From positions 166,354 through 230,353 of the forward strand of contig NCCV01000004.1 of assembly GCA_002279825.1 (NCBI GenBank): a DNA stretch of 64,000 nt, given 5' to 3'. The DNA comes from Sphingomonadales bacterium 12-68-11. Its GTDB lineage: Bacteria > Pseudomonadota > Alphaproteobacteria > Sphingomonadales > Sphingomonadaceae. Positions within the stretch are counted from its first letter, which is position 1. Each line of letters opens with the position of its first letter. Of this stretch, positions 26,091 through 35,972 are shown one piece after another. The position numbers and the translations under genes were made by a program. The notes beneath the pieces were generated by a model. The model was not told the DNA's origin. It ran no database searches and saw only the letters and a program-made list of their open reading frames with translations.

Positions 26091-27287
26091 TCAGAACGCG
26101 GCGATGCCGGTGATCGCGCGGCCGAGGATCAGCGCGTGGATGTCGTGCGTGCCCTCGTACGTGTTCACCGTCTCGAGGTTGAGCATGTGGCGCATGACCG
26201 GGAACGCCTCGGAAATGCCGTTGCCGCCGTGCATGTCGCGCGCGGCGCGGGCGATCGCGAGCGCCTTGCCGGCGTTGTTGCGCTTGGCCAGGCTGATCAT
26301 CTCCGGCGCGAAGCGGCCCTGGTCCATCAGCCGGCCCAGTTTGAGGCTGGCCTGGAGGCCGAGCGCGATTTCGCTCACCATGTCGGCGAGCTTGAGCTGG
26401 TAAAGCTGGTTGGCGGCCAGCGGCCTCCCGAACTGGCGGCGATCGAGGCCGTACTCACGCGCCGCGTGATAGCAGGCCTCGGCCGCGCCCATTGCGCCCC
26501 ACGAAATGCCGTAGCGCGCGCGGTTGAGGCAGACGAACGGACCGCTCATGCCCTCGGCATTCGGCAGCAGCGCGGAGGCGGGCAGGCGCACATCCTCCAT
26601 CACGATCATGCCGGTGGTGCTGGCGCGGAGGCTGAGCTTGCCGCCGATGCGGGGCGCGGACAGTCCCGGCAGGCCCTTCTCCAGCACGAAGCCGCGGATG
26701 CGGCCACCGTGCGGCTCGCTCCTGGCCCAGACCACGAACAGATCGGCGAAGGGTGCGTTGGTGATCCAGGTCTTGGTGCCGTTCAGTACGAAGCCTCCGG
26801 ATCCTGAGGCACCGTCGGCGCGCGCGAGCGTGCGCATCGCGCCGGGGTCCGAGCCGGCCTCGGGTTCGGTCAGGCCGAAGCAGCCGATCAGTTCGCCGCG
26901 CGCGAGGCCGGGCAGGTAGGCGGCCTTCTGCGCTTCGGACCCATAGGCGTGGATCGGATGGATCACGAGGCTCGACTGGACCGAGGCCATCGAGCGGTAG
27001 CCCGAATCGATCCGTTCGATCTCGCGCGCGACCAGCCCGTAGGATACGTAGTTCGCACCGGCTCCGCCGTATGCTGGCGGCAGGGTCACGCCGAGCAGCC
27101 CGGCTTGCCCGAGCTGCGCGAACAGTTCGGGCGAATCGCGTTCGTCGCGGAAGTCGGCAACCACGCGCGGCGCGAGCACGCCTTGCGCGAAGCCGCGCGC
27201 GGCCTCCCGGATCGCGTGTTCCTCCTCGCTCAACTCATCGCCGAGCGCGAGTGCGTCGGTCCAATCGAACGGTGCGGTTTCTGTCAT
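26091..27287 (-). CDS. gcdH: Glutaryl-CoA dehydrogenase (acyl-CoA dehydrogenase family)
   Basis: 398 residues. It is expected to oxidise and decarboxylate glutaryl-CoA to crotonyl-CoA with FAD, in the breakdown of lysine, tryptophan and benzoate-type compounds. The N-terminal helical domain, the beta domain with '[18 protein letters not shown]' (137-153) and '[19 protein letters not shown]', and the C-terminal '[34 protein letters not shown]' with catalytic Glu378 are all those of GcdH. The TYEGT context is characteristic for this subgroup and its close CoA-transferase-linked relatives. Electrons would go to ETF. No partner gene is adjacent. Confidence 0.9.
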   Translation of the reverse strand: MTETAPFDWTDALALGDELSEEEHAIREAARGFAQGVLAPRVVADFRDERDSPELFAQLGQAGLLGVTLPPAYGGAGANYVSYGLVAREIERIDSGYRSMASVQSSLVIHPIHAYGSEAQKAAYLPGLARGELIGCFGLTEPEAGSDPGAMRTLARADGASGSGGFVLNGTKTWITNAPFADLFVVWARSEPHGGRIRGFVLEKGLPGLSAPRIGGKLSLRASTTGMIVMEDVRLPASALLPNAEGMSGPFVCLNRARYGISWGAMGAAEACYHAAREYGLDRRQFGRPLAANQLYQLKLADMVSEIALGLQASLKLGRLMDQGRFAPEMISLAKRNNAGKALAIARAARDMHGGNGISEAFPVMRHMLNLETVNTYEGTHDIHALILGRAITGIAAF

Positions 27288-27330
27288 GGCGCGACTGTAG
27301 CGCGGCGGCGGCCGCGCGCCAGTCGGACGG

Positions 27331-27717
27331 TCAGTCCTGCCGCGCGCGTTCGACCGCCAGCTTGAGCATGTCGATGATCCGGTCGGGGGGACACGGCTTG
27401 CTGCACGTCAGCGCTTGGGGGTAGCGCTCGCGCACCTCGCGCGGGGGCAAATGCGCGGAATGGAAAATGATCGGCACGCCCGCGCGGGTCAGGGCGTCCG
27501 CCACCGGGAACACTTCGCCATCGGCGGTGAACACGTCCAGGATCGCGGCGTCGGGCAGACCGGTCTCGAGCGCCTCGAGCGCCTTCGCGGTATGCGCGAA
27601 CGGCCCTTCGAGCGCGTAGCCGAGATCGCGCACGGTGTCCGAGAGGTCGAGCGCGATGATGAACTCATCCTCGACCACCAGCACGGTGGGGCGTTCGGTC
27701 TGGGCGGCGCTCGCCAT
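27331..27717 (-). CDS. Single-domain response regulator
   Basis: 128 residues from ATG 27717, with AAGGAATC upstream. It is one receiver domain: Glu16/Asp17 (VVEDEF), phospho-acceptor Asp61 (AILDVF), Ser87 at the switch position and Lys107 (CSKPCP). The '[12 protein letters not shown]' opening and the short C-terminus resemble receivers that partner HWE/HisKA2-type histidine kinases in alphaproteobacteria. No kinase lies in the window. Output would be by protein contact. Confidence 0.85.
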   Translation of the reverse strand: MASAAQTERPTVLVVEDEFIIALDLSDTVRDLGYALEGPFAHTAKALEALETGLPDAAILDVFTADGEVFPVADALTRAGVPIIFHSAHLPPREVRERYPQALTCSKPCPPDRIIDMLKLAVERARQD

Positions 27718-27792
27718 GATTCCTTGCCTCTGCGACGATACGGACTGCTCTACCAAAGCGGCGGCCAAGCAATGGTTCCCGCCGGCCCGGCC

Positions 27793-28347
27793 TCACAGCT
27801 TGCCGAAGCGGGCCTCGTATCCGGGGGTATCGCCCTCGGCGAGTAAGCGTGCCTGGCCCGGCCAGTCGTCGCGGCGGATGCGCCCCGCGAAGCGGCCGAG
27901 CTGCGCGTCGATGCGGTCGATCTCGGCCTCGTTCCACGCGGCGATCTGCGCGAAACGGGTCACGCCGAGGGCTTGCAACTGCTCGGCAATGCGGGGGCCG
28001 AGGCCCTTGATGCGCGTCAGGTCGTCGTCTTCCCCGTCGAACTCGGTGAGCGCGGCCACGATCGGCTCGGGCTCGGCAGCAGCGGCGATAACCTCGCCGA
28101 TCCCGGCCAGTCCGTCGGGTGTCGGCGGCGGCATGTGCGGGGGTGGGGCCGGCGGCGGGCCGGGCACCGGCGGCGCGGCGGGCGCGTCGATCAGCGCCTG
28201 GTTGCGGCGCGCGGGGCCCTCAGCCGATGTGCGCTCGAATTCGACCCGCGTGCGGCGCACGCCGGCAAAGATCCGCCACACCGCGAGCAGCAGCGCCAGC
28301 AGGGCGATGACGACCAGCAGCCAGGTATTCGCGCTCCAATCAGGCAT
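27793..28347 (-). CDS. Membrane-anchored helix-hairpin-helix protein
   Basis: 184 residues. A single N-terminal membrane helix (about 9-28, WLLVVIALLALLLAVWRIF) is followed by a proline-rich linker (55-80). The C-terminal domain (about 105-184) carries the helix-hairpin-helix line 'DDLTRIKGLGPRIAEQLQALGVTRFAQIAAWNEAEIDRID', found in the group annotated as flap-endonuclease-like HhH proteins. The domain probably binds nucleic acid or another protein; no nuclease active site is visible. It follows the flippase gene after 9 bp and is the last gene of the tsaD-gpsA-flippase run. Confidence 0.75.
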   Translation of the reverse strand: MPDWSANTWLLVVIALLALLLAVWRIFAGVRRTRVEFERTSAEGPARRNQALIDAPAAPPVPGPPPAPPPHMPPPTPDGLAGIGEVIAAAAEPEPIVAALTEFDGEDDDLTRIKGLGPRIAEQLQALGVTRFAQIAAWNEAEIDRIDAQLGRFAGRIRRDDWPGQARLLAEGDTPGYEARFGKL

Positions 28348-28356
28348 GGGCGGCTT

Positions 28357-29895
28357 TTACCAACGCGGCCCCGGCGTGTCGATCCCGGGCTCGGCGGGAG
28401 GCTCTTCGGTGGTCAGCTTGCGGGTGAACAGCAGCCGGTCCTCCGGGCCGAACCCGCGCGTCCAGATGATCAGCGCGTAAGTGCCGAAGATCGCTGCCGC
28501 ACCGATCGTGAGCTGGAACCAGTCGGGGAAGCGGATCACCCCCTGCCCGACCACCACCGCCGCCGCCGCCGCGACCACCAGCGACCAGCGCCAGTTGTTG
28601 ATCGGATGGCCGAGGATGCGGCTGAGCATCCAGCCCTTGACGATCGAAGCGAACGCCAGCGCGATCAGCAGGGCCCCGGCGGCGCCGGCCGCGCGGTAGT
28701 TCTCGTTGAGGTCGAACCGTTCGATCGCGAGCATCGCCGCCACCGTCAGCACCGCCTGGAGTGCGATCGTGCCGATCGAGACCCACAAATTGCGCAGCCG
28801 CGCGACATAGACCAGCGCCGCCTCCGAAACGACCGCGGTGGCCGCGACGACCTCGGCGGCGAGCAGCAGCCCCAGCGCGCCGGTCCCGCCGATGAAGTTG
28901 GCCCCCGCCAGTGCCATCACCGCCTCGCCCGGAATGCCCAGCGTCAGGCCGATGCCGGCTTGCGCGGCGGTGATCCAGAAGCCGACCTGGCAGACCTGCT
29001 TGGCGATCGCCGCGTAGTCCTTCTCCTTGAGCTTGCGGGTCAGGACCGGGCCGAGGATCGGCTCGAAGCTGGTCTTGAGCTTCTGCGGCAGGCTCGCGAC
29101 CTGCTGCGCCACGTAATAGACGCCGACCGCGGTCGGGCTGACGAACAGGCCGAGGATCGCGACGTCGAGCCGGCGCGTGCCCCATTCGATCGTGTCTATG
29201 GCCGCCAGCGGCAGTCCGCGCCCCATCAGGCGGCGCAGGCGCTGCGGGTTCGGCCGCCAGCCGCGGGGGCGGCCGTAGGTCCGGAAGAACGGCCAGGCAG
29301 CGGTCACGAAGGCCCCGAAGATCGACGCCAGATAGGCCAGCGACAGGCCATGCTCCGGCGCGACGTAGAACAGCGCCCCGGCCATGAGCGACAGCGTCCA
29401 CGGCTCGACCACCGAACGCGCGCGCACCGTGGCGGCGATGTCGAAGCGGTAAGCCTGCGCGGCGAGCATGATCTCGGTCAGCGCCAGCATCGGGATGGCC
29501 AGCACCAGCAGCCGGTCGACCTCGGTGTAGACGCCGCTTGGGAACATGGGCTGGGGCACCAGCCACAGCAGCCCGGCGGCGAGCAGCCCGATGCCGAGCG
29601 CGGCGATCAGGCCGTCCGCCACCACCAGCGCGGGATTCTCGTCGCCGCCTTCGGACAGGCGCTGGGCGAGGCCGCGCTTCTCGCCGACGGTGCAGATCAT
29701 CGCCATGACTTCGATGACCACCAGCGCCGAGACGAAGCGGCCGAGCGCGTCGGCGCCGTAAAGGCGGCCGGCGATGAACAGGAACGGCAGCCGCGCGACC
29801 AGCCGCAGTACGAAGCCGACCAGGTTCTGCCGGCCCCCGCGCGCGAGCGCAGCCAGGTCGCCGCCCGGCGTCTCGGTGCTGGCGGGCGCGATCAA
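28357..29895 (-). CDS. Polysaccharide/lipid-linked oligosaccharide flippase (MOP superfamily)
   Basis: 512 residues with about 12-14 predicted membrane helices spread over the whole length, and 'NLVGFVLRLVARLPFLFIAGRLYGADALGRFVSA' at the start. This is the pattern of Wzx/oligosaccharide-flippase-like members of the MOP superfamily, which turn undecaprenyl-linked sugars across the inner membrane. The start is TTG 29895, and its TTGA overlaps the gpsA stop by four bases, implying translational coupling. No glycosyltransferase or polymerase gene is nearby, so the substrate is open. The cytosolic tail (about 485-512) is proline- and glutamate-rich. Confidence 0.8.
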   Translation of the reverse strand: MIAPASTETPGGDLAALARGGRQNLVGFVLRLVARLPFLFIAGRLYGADALGRFVSALVVIEVMAMICTVGEKRGLAQRLSEGGDENPALVVADGLIAALGIGLLAAGLLWLVPQPMFPSGVYTEVDRLLVLAIPMLALTEIMLAAQAYRFDIAATVRARSVVEPWTLSLMAGALFYVAPEHGLSLAYLASIFGAFVTAAWPFFRTYGRPRGWRPNPQRLRRLMGRGLPLAAIDTIEWGTRRLDVAILGLFVSPTAVGVYYVAQQVASLPQKLKTSFEPILGPVLTRKLKEKDYAAIAKQVCQVGFWITAAQAGIGLTLGIPGEAVMALAGANFIGGTGALGLLLAAEVVAATAVVSEAALVYVARLRNLWVSIGTIALQAVLTVAAMLAIERFDLNENYRAAGAAGALLIALAFASIVKGWMLSRILGHPINNWRWSLVVAAAAAVVVGQGVIRFPDWFQLTIGAAAIFGTYALIIWTRGFGPEDRLLFTRKLTTEEPPAEPGIDTPGPRW

Positions 29896-30899
29896 GCGGC
29901 CGGGCTCTCGGCGGTCAGCGGGCGGGCCAGCAGTGCCAGCACCACCTCAGGCGCGGGCGCGCCGTTGAGCAACCGCTCGACCGCCTCGGAGATCGGCATC
30001 GAGACCCCGTGCGCGGCGGCGAGGCGGCACAGCACCGGCGCGGTATGCGCGCCTTCGGCCACGGTGCGCCTGTCGGCCATGAGCTGCACGGGGTCCGCGC
30101 CCGCGGCCAGTGCGCGGCCGAGCGAGAAGTTGCGGCTGTCGGGCGAGGAGCAGGTCAGCACCAGATCGCCGAGCCCGCATAGGCCGGCGAGCGTCTCGGC
30201 GCGCGCCCCGAGCGCGGCGCCGAAGCGCAGCATCTCGGCATAGCCGCGCGAGATCAGCGCGGCGCGCGCGTTGAGCCCGAGGCCGAGCCCGTCGACCACG
30301 CCGCAGGCGATCGCGAGCACGTTCTTGACCGCTCCGCCGATCTCGGCGCCGGTCAGGTCGTCGCTGTAATAGGGGCGGAAGTGCGCGCGGCCGATGGCCG
30401 GGGCGAGCCGGTCCCACTGCGCCTCGCCGCCGCCGCAGGCGAGCGTGATCGCGGTCGGCAATCCGGCGGCGACTTCGTGCGCGAAGGTCGGGCCCGAGAG
30501 AACCGCGATCTCGCTGCCCGGCGCGGCGCTCCCGGCGATCTCGTGCAGCAGGCGCCCGTTAGCCGCGTCGATGCCCTTGGCGCAGAGCACCAGGTCGCGC
30601 GGATGTGGATGCAGGGCCGAGAGCACCGTGCCGAGGTGCTGCGCGGGGGTGACCATCAGCGCGATGTCGCAGTCGCCGACCGCCGCGAGATCGCCCGTGG
30701 CGCGCACGCCGTCTGTCAGTTCGACGCCCGGCAGGTAGAAGGTGTTGCGCCGCTCCTTGCCGATCGCCTCGACCACTTCGGGCTCGCGCGCCCACAGCAG
30801 CACCGGCCGGCCGTCGCTGGCGAGCATCTGCGCGAGCGCGGTGCCCCAGGCGCCGGCGCCGACCACCGCAAGGGTGGGGGTGAGGGCGGGCTGACTCAC
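29892..30899 (-). CDS. gpsA: Glycerol-3-phosphate dehydrogenase [NAD(P)+]
   Basis: 335 residues from GTG 30899, which overlaps the tsaD stop (GTGA). It reduces dihydroxyacetone phosphate to sn-glycerol 3-phosphate for phospholipid synthesis. The N-terminal Rossmann motif '[18 protein letters not shown]' (about 10-27), 'LCAKGID' and '[18 protein letters not shown]' are family signatures. In the C-terminal catalytic half, '[36 protein letters not shown]' contains the active lysine, and '[23 protein letters not shown]' follows. It is the middle gene of the tsaD-gpsA-flippase operon. Confidence 0.95.
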   Translation of the reverse strand: MSQPALTPTLAVVGAGAWGTALAQMLASDGRPVLLWAREPEVVEAIGKERRNTFYLPGVELTDGVRATGDLAAVGDCDIALMVTPAQHLGTVLSALHPHPRDLVLCAKGIDAANGRLLHEIAGSAAPGSEIAVLSGPTFAHEVAAGLPTAITLACGGGEAQWDRLAPAIGRAHFRPYYSDDLTGAEIGGAVKNVLAIACGVVDGLGLGLNARAALISRGYAEMLRFGAALGARAETLAGLCGLGDLVLTCSSPDSRNFSLGRALAAGADPVQLMADRRTVAEGAHTAPVLCRLAAAHGVSMPISEAVERLLNGAPAPEVVLALLARPLTAESPAA

Positions 30900-31969
30900 G
30901 CCTTGTACCCCGCGCCGCGCACCGCTTCGGCGGCCGGGTCGAGCGGCCAGCGCGGGCGCGCGGCCACGTCGAGCGGGTCGGCGGCGAGCCCGGCAGCGAG
31001 CCGCTCGAGGCCGGCCCAGGCGACCATCGCCGCGTTGTCGGTGCACAGCGCGGGCGGCGGCGCCGAGAAGGCGAGGCCGCGCGAGGCGGCGAGACCTTCG
31101 AGCGCGCCGCGCACCGCGCGGTTGGCGGCCACCCCGCCGGCGACCACGAGCGCGGTGACCGGCTCCATCGCCCCGAGCGCCCGCGCGGTCCGATCGAGCA
31201 GGCAATCGAGGGCGGCCTGCTGGAAGCTGGCGGCGATGTCCTCGGCCCGGTGCGCGCCGCTCTGATGCGCGCGCAGCACGGCGCTCTTGAGCCCGGCGAA
31301 CGAGAAATGCGGTTCGGCGCTCCCCAGCAGCGGGCGCGGGAGGGGCACGGCTGTGGGATCGCCCGTCGCCGCGAGCCGCTCGACCGCCGGGCCGCCCGGA
31401 TAGCCGAGGCCGAGAATCTTGGCGGTCTTGTCGAACGCCTCGCCGAGCGCGTCGTCGATCGTGGTGGCGAAGCGGCGGTAGCGGCCAGGACCCTCGACCC
31501 GCAGGATCTGGCAATGCCCGCCCGAGACCAGCAGCAGCGCGTAAGGGAACTCCAGCGACGCATCAGCCAGACGCGGCGACAGCGCGTGGGCTTCCAAGTG
31601 GTTGATCGCCAGCAGCGGCTTGTCGCCGGCCATCGCCAGCGCCTTGGCGGTGACCAGGCCGACCATGACCCCGCCGATCAGCCCCGGGCCGGCGGTGGCG
31701 GCGACGGCGTCGCAATCGGCCAGGGTCAGCCCGGCTTCGGCCAGTACCTGCGCGATCTGCGGGGCCAGCCGTTCGGCATGCGCGCGTGCGGCGATCTCGG
31801 GAACGACCCCGCCATAGGGGGCATGGTCCTGGTCCTGCGACGCGATGGCCTGCGCCAGGATACGGCGATCCGCGTCCACCAGCGCGGCGGCGGTTTCGTC
31901 GCAGCTGCTCTCGATCCCCAGTACGATCCTAGGTACGATCCCGGGCACGATCCTGCCTTGCCGCCTCAT
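30896..31969 (-). CDS. tsaD: tRNA N6-adenosine threonylcarbamoyltransferase
   Basis: 357 residues from ATG 31969. TsaD transfers threonylcarbamoyl to A37 of ANN-decoding tRNAs with TsaB and TsaE. The core starts at '[15 protein letters not shown]', with iron-binding histidines in 'HAERLAPQI' and '[14 protein letters not shown]'. '[16 protein letters not shown]' and '[28 protein letters not shown]' are also diagnostic, and the closing Asp is in '[10 protein letters not shown]'. The N-terminus is extended by three near-identical four-residue units ([12 protein letters not shown]) encoded by a 12-bp tandem repeat; GTG 31948 is an alternative start. It is divergent from hemC across 46 bp. Confidence 0.93.
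   Translation of the reverse strand: MRRQGRIVPGIVPRIVLGIESSCDETAAALVDADRRILAQAIASQDQDHAPYGGVVPEIAARAHAERLAPQIAQVLAEAGLTLADCDAVAATAGPGLIGGVMVGLVTAKALAMAGDKPLLAINHLEAHALSPRLADASLEFPYALLLVSGGHCQILRVEGPGRYRRFATTIDDALGEAFDKTAKILGLGYPGGPAVERLAATGDPTAVPLPRPLLGSAEPHFSFAGLKSAVLRAHQSGAHRAEDIAASFQQAALDCLLDRTARALGAMEPVTALVVAGGVAANRAVRGALEGLAASRGLAFSAPPPALCTDNAAMVAWAGLERLAAGLAADPLDVAARPRWPLDPAAEAVRGAGYKA
31921..31956. repeat. 12-bp tandem repeat, three units
   Basis: Units GTACGATCCTAG, GTACGATCCCGG and GCACGATCCTGC follow directly on one another. They lie in the first codons of tsaD (read on the minus strand as [12 protein letters not shown]) and about 60 bp upstream of hemC. Confidence 0.8.
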
Positions 31970-32015
31970 CCCGGGTTCCACTGGACGCAAATGGATTATA
32001 GGGCAAGCAACCCCG

Positions 32016-32957
32016 ATGACCGCTTCCCCTCTCGCTGCGCCCCAAGTCCGGCTGGGAACGCGCCGCTCGCCACTGGCGCTGGCGCAAGCCGAGGAAGCAC
32101 GCGCGCGGCTGTGCGCGGCGCACGGCTGGTCCAGCGAGGCGGTCGCGCTGGTCCCGATCGTCTCGGGCGGCGACAAAGTGCAGGACCGGGCGCTCGCCGA
32201 CATAGGCGGCAAGGCGCTGTGGACCCGCGAGCTCGACCGGCTGCTGCTGGACGGCGAGATCGATGCCGCGGTGCATTCGCTCAAGGATGTTGAGACGCTG
32301 CGCCCGGCTGAACTGACGCTGGCCGCGATCCTGCCGCGCGCCGACAAGCGCGACGTGCTGATCGGCGCCGCATCGCTCAAGGCGCTGCCGCAAGGCGCGC
32401 GGATCGGCACCAGCGCGCCGCGCCGCGCCGCGCAGGCGCTCCACGCCCGGCCCGACTGCCGGATCGTGCTGTTCCGCGGCAATGTCGCCACCCGCATCGC
32501 CAAGCTGGCGGCGGGCGAGGCGGACGCGACGTTTCTGGCCGCGGCCGGGCTCGAGCGGCTCGGCGAGCATGGCGTCGGCCACCCGCTCGACCCGGCGGAG
32601 TGGCTGCCGGCACCCGCGCAAGGCGCGATCGCGCTCGAATGCCGGACCGTCGATGCGCGGACCCGCGCCTGGCTGGAGGCCATCGATCACGCGCCGAGCC
32701 GGGCCGAAGTCATGGCCGAACGGGCGCTGCTCGCGGCGCTCGGCGGGAGCTGCCACAGCCCGATCGCGGTTGTCTGCGCGGCGGGGCCGGGCGGGTTGAC
32801 GATGCGCGCGGCGCTGTTCAGTCCCGACGGCGCCGAACGGGTGGAGGCGGAAGCGCGCTTCCCGGCAGGGGACGACGAGGGGCCCGCGCGTCTCGCCGCC
32901 GAACTGCTGGCGGGCGCCACGCCGGGCATTGCGGCTTACTTCGCCGGACCGCGATGA
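32016..32957 (+). CDS. hemC: Hydroxymethylbilane synthase (porphobilinogen deaminase)
   Basis: 313 residues from ATG 32016. It joins four porphobilinogen units into hydroxymethylbilane in tetrapyrrole synthesis. '[14 protein letters not shown]' at the start, '[28 protein letters not shown]', '[16 protein letters not shown]', '[32 protein letters not shown]' and '[14 protein letters not shown]' are all conserved blocks. The dipyrromethane-cofactor cysteine lies in '[11 protein letters not shown]' (about 245). Its TGA overlaps the hemD ATG (ATGA). No strong ribosome site is visible before the ATG. The promoter region is shared with divergent tsaD. Confidence 0.95.
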   Translation: MTASPLAAPQVRLGTRRSPLALAQAEEARARLCAAHGWSSEAVALVPIVSGGDKVQDRALADIGGKALWTRELDRLLLDGEIDAAVHSLKDVETLRPAELTLAAILPRADKRDVLIGAASLKALPQGARIGTSAPRRAAQALHARPDCRIVLFRGNVATRIAKLAAGEADATFLAAAGLERLGEHGVGHPLDPAEWLPAPAQGAIALECRTVDARTRAWLEAIDHAPSRAEVMAERALLAALGGSCHSPIAVVCAAGPGGLTMRAALFSPDGAERVEAEARFPAGDDEGPARLAAELLAGATPGIAAYFAGPR

Positions 32958-33634
32958 GCCTGCCGATCTTCGCACTGCGTCCCGAGCCCGGCGCCGCAGC
33001 GACGGTCGCGGCCGGGCGCGAGCGGGGGCTGGAGATCGCGGCGGTGCCGCTGTTCGCGATCCGCCCGGTCGCGTGGTCGCCTCCCGCTCCCGAGGCACTC
33101 GACGCCCTGCTGATCGGCAGCGCCAACGCGATCCGCCACGCCGGCGCCGGGGTCGCGGCGTTCGGGCATCTGCCTGTCTATGCCGTGGGCGAGGCGACCG
33201 CCGCCGCGGCGCGCGAGGCCGGCTTTACCGTGGCCGCGACGGGCGAGGGCGGGTTGCAGGCGCTGCTTGAGCGGACCGCCCCGCCGCTCCGCCTGCTGCG
33301 GCTAGCCGGGGCGGAGCATGTGCCGCTGACTCCGCCGGCGGGGATCGAACTGGTCATGCGGGTGGTCTACCGCGCCGATCCGCAGCCCCTGCCGGCCGCA
33401 GCCGCCGCGCGCCTCGGGAACGGCGCGGTGGTGCTGCTCCATTCGGCCGCGGCAGCGCGGCATTTTGCGGACGAGTGCGACCGTATGGCCGTGCCACGCG
33501 GCGCGGTGCGCCTGGCCGCGCTCGGCCCGCGCATCGCCGTCGCCGCCGGCACCGGCTGGGGTGCGGTGGCGGTGGCGGCGCACCCTGCAGAGCCGCCGCT
33601 GTTGGCGTTGGCCGCCGAGCTGTGCCATGATTGA
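32954..33634 (+). CDS. hemD: Uroporphyrinogen-III synthase
   Basis: 226 residues, overlapping the hemC stop by four bases. It closes and inverts ring D of hydroxymethylbilane to give uroporphyrinogen III. Sequence conservation in this family is weak. Here the two-domain layout, with 'ALLIGSANAIRHAG' in the first domain, 'VYAVGEATAAAAREAGF' at the hinge and 'GAVVLLHSAAAARHFADEC' in the second, together with position after hemC, make the call safe. It is followed by a mitofilin/HemX-like gene, the usual third member of this cluster in alphaproteobacteria. Confidence 0.9.
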   Translation: MSLPIFALRPEPGAAATVAAGRERGLEIAAVPLFAIRPVAWSPPAPEALDALLIGSANAIRHAGAGVAAFGHLPVYAVGEATAAAAREAGFTVAATGEGGLQALLERTAPPLRLLRLAGAEHVPLTPPAGIELVMRVVYRADPQPLPAAAAARLGNGAVVLLHSAAAARHFADECDRMAVPRGAVRLAALGPRIAVAAGTGWGAVAVAAHPAEPPLLALAAELCHD

Positions 33635-33685
33635 CCCGACACGAGCTGCCCGCCAGGCGACCGCGCCGGTCGCGAGGAGCCTTGA

Positions 33686-34597
33686 TTGACCAACGACATT
33701 TCGGAGCCTGACACCAGCTTCGCCGAGCGGGCGCCTGTCGCGCGCCGCGGAACGAGCTGGCGCGCCTTGCTGGCCATCGCACTGGTCGGGTTCCTGCTCG
33801 GGGGCGCGGCGCTCTATGTCGCGCTCGGTTCGCCCGACCTTCGGATCGCGCTGCTTTCCGGAACGGCGAGCGAACCGGGGCCGGCTGCGCCCCTGCCGAG
33901 TTCAGCGCCGACCGGCGTTCCGCTCGCCGCCAGCGCCGCCCGGCAGGTCGCTGAAGTGGCCGAGCAGCAAGGCGGGCTCGACCAGCGCGTCGCGGCGATG
34001 GAGCAGCGCATCACCCGGCTCGACCTGCAGGCGCAGGCCGCCGCCGGCAATGCCGCGCGCGCCGAAGGGCTGCTGATCGCGTTCGCCACCCGCCGGGCGA
34101 TCGAGCGCGGCGCCCCGCTCGGCTATCTCGCCGACCAATTGCGACTGCGCTTCGGCGAGGCCCAGCCGCGCGCGGTGCGCACGATCATCGACGCCTCGGT
34201 GCGACCGGTCCTGCTCGACCAGTTGCTCGCGCGGCTCGACGGGCTGGCTCCGGCGCTGCACCGCCCGCCGGCCGCCGAGGGGCTGCTCGGCAGGTTCTCG
34301 CGCGAGCTGGGCAGCTTGTTCGTGGTCCGGCGCGAGGACGCGCCCTCGCCGGCGATCGACCGGCGGCTCGAACGGGCGCGGCTGTTCCTCGAAAGCGGAC
34401 GCGCGGGCGCCGCCGCCGCCGAAGTGCGGCTGCTGCCCAATGCCGCCGAAGCCGCCGACTGGATCTCCGACGCCGAGAGCTACGCTGCCACCCAACTGGC
34501 GCTCGAATCGATCGAGACCGCCGCGGTGCTTGAGCCGCGCCAGCTGCGCGACCGGACCGGCGCGCAAGTCGAGCAGCTCAGCCCGGTCGGCGGCTAG
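33686..34597 (+). CDS. HemX/mitofilin-like inner-membrane protein
   Basis: 303 residues starting at TTG 33686, with GAGGAG seven bases upstream. A short cytosolic start precedes one membrane helix (about 28-48, LLAIALVGFLLGGAALYVAL), then a coiled-coil stretch ('QVAEVAEQQGGLDQRVAAMEQRITRLDLQAQAAA', about 87-120) and a helical periplasmic domain with 'LRLRFGEAQPRAVRTII'. This is the COG4223/mitofilin layout found behind hemD in alphaproteobacteria, where the E. coli relative is HemX. The family is linked to membrane shaping and haem biosynthesis context, but the biochemical role is unclear. Confidence 0.8.
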   Translation: MTNDISEPDTSFAERAPVARRGTSWRALLAIALVGFLLGGAALYVALGSPDLRIALLSGTASEPGPAAPLPSSAPTGVPLAASAARQVAEVAEQQGGLDQRVAAMEQRITRLDLQAQAAAGNAARAEGLLIAFATRRAIERGAPLGYLADQLRLRFGEAQPRAVRTIIDASVRPVLLDQLLARLDGLAPALHRPPAAEGLLGRFSRELGSLFVVRREDAPSPAIDRRLERARLFLESGRAGAAAAEVRLLPNAAEAADWISDAESYAATQLALESIETAAVLEPRQLRDRTGAQVEQLSPVGG

Positions 34598-34626
34598 CCA
34601 CTCCTTCTCTGTGGGCTCCAGAGAGC

Positions 34627-34710
34627 CGGTCGTGTCGAGCGGAGGGCGTAGCCCGTAGTCGAGACACGGCGGCGCGCCAGCGCGTCTCGACTGCGCTCGA
34701 CACGAACGGA
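34627..34710. repeat. Palindromic repeat, family B copy 3
   Basis: CGTGTCGAGCGGAG with the inverted CTGCGCTCGACACG, plus inner GTCGAGAC/GTCTCGAC arms, lie between the convergent ends of the mitofilin-like gene and the UbiH-like gene. It probably also acts as a two-way terminator. Confidence 0.7.
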
Positions 34711-34729
34711 GCAGGCGGGGCGGTCTTCG

Positions 34730-35944
34730 CTAGCCCTTGAGCAGTTCGGGCAGCGCGCCGCTCACGCCGCGGGCCTCGTCCATGAACCAGCGCTTGAGCG
34801 CGGGCGTGCGCTGGACCCCGGCCATGCCGAGCCGGCGGATCGCGCTCGGCAGCTTGCCGGGAAGGCCGAACAGCCGGGTCAGCCCGTCGGTCGCGAGCGC
34901 CACGGTGAAGCTGTCGAGCCCGCGCCAGCGCTCGTAGCGGGCAAGGCCCTGCGCGTCGCCGGGATCGAGGCCGAGGCGGAGGTTCTCGGCGATCACTTCG
35001 ACCAGCGCGCCGACATCGCGCAAGCCCAGGTTGAGCCCCTGGCCGGCGATCGGGTGGATGCCGTGCCCCGCATCGCCGACCAGCGCGAGGCGGGGCGCGG
35101 TAATCCTGACGGTATGATGGAAGCCGAGCGGGTAGGAACTGCGCGGCCCGTTGGCCGCGACCGTACCGAGCACGCCGTGCATGCGCTTCTCGGCTTCGGC
35201 AACGAAGGCGCGGTCGGACAGGCCGAGCAGGCCGGCGGCGTCGCGCTCGGCCACGGTCCAGACCAGCGCGCTGCGGTGCTGGCCGGCGGGATTGTCGAGC
35301 AGCGGCAGGAGCGCGAACGGGCCGGCCGGGTAGAAGATCTCCCAGGCGACCCCGCCGTGCGGCTTGTCGTGCGTGAGCCCGGCGATGATCGCGCGGTGGC
35401 GGTAGTCCCACTTGGCGACCGCGATGCCCGCGTCCTCGCGGGTCGGCGACGCGCGGCCCTCGGCTCCGATCATCAGCGCCGCTTCGAGCCGCTCGCCCGT
35501 GCCGAGCGTGGCGGCGACGCGGAACTCGCCGCGCTCGCGTTCGGCGACCGTGGCGGGCGCGTGCCAGGCGATCAGCGGCTCGGACTTCGCCGCCTCGAAC
35601 AACGCGAGGCGCAGCGTGCGGTTGGCGAACATGCGGCCGAGCGAGCCTTCGTGCGGCTCGGGCTGGAAGTCGATCCGGCCCGGCTTCATGCCGTCGGTCA
35701 CTGCGATCGAGGCGATCGGGCAGCCGTAAGGTTCGAGCCGGTCGGCGAGGCCGATATTGGTGAACAGGTTCCAGCTCGCGGTCGAGATCGCGCTGGCGCG
35801 GCCGTCGAAGCCCTCGGCGGTCAGTTCGGCCGGGTCGGCGCTGTCGACCACGTGGCTGGACAGGCCCTTGCGCGCCGCGGCGAGCGCCAGCGTCATGCCG
35901 ACGAGGCCGCCGCCGAGGATCAGGAGGTCGCGCTTGTCGCTCAT
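34730..35944 (-). CDS. UbiH/UbiF-family FAD-dependent hydroxylase (ubiquinone biosynthesis)
   Basis: 404 residues from ATG 35944. The dinucleotide-binding start 'LLILGGGLVGMTLALAAARKG' (7-27), the 'GRASAIS' loop and the second FAD motif 'RLALVGDAGHGIHPIAGQGLNLGLRDVGALVEVI' (about 290-323) are those of UbiH/UbiF/Coq6 hydroxylases. These add ring hydroxyls to ubiquinone precursors at the membrane. Which ring position is attacked cannot be told by eye. It is divergent from the DsbD-family gene with only 28 bp between start codons. Confidence 0.88.
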   Translation of the reverse strand: MSDKRDLLILGGGLVGMTLALAAARKGLSSHVVDSADPAELTAEGFDGRASAISTASWNLFTNIGLADRLEPYGCPIASIAVTDGMKPGRIDFQPEPHEGSLGRMFANRTLRLALFEAAKSEPLIAWHAPATVAERERGEFRVAATLGTGERLEAALMIGAEGRASPTREDAGIAVAKWDYRHRAIIAGLTHDKPHGGVAWEIFYPAGPFALLPLLDNPAGQHRSALVWTVAERDAAGLLGLSDRAFVAEAEKRMHGVLGTVAANGPRSSYPLGFHHTVRITAPRLALVGDAGHGIHPIAGQGLNLGLRDVGALVEVIAENLRLGLDPGDAQGLARYERWRGLDSFTVALATDGLTRLFGLPGKLPSAIRRLGMAGVQRTPALKRWFMDEARGVSGALPELLKG

Positions 35945-35972
35945 CGACCTCTGCCCTAGATCGCTCGGCACG

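Noticed and set aside
27973..30243. 756-residue frame opposite gpsA and the flippase
   Set aside because: Composition rich in Asp/Arg/Gln/His without motifs; opposite strand encodes recognised proteins.
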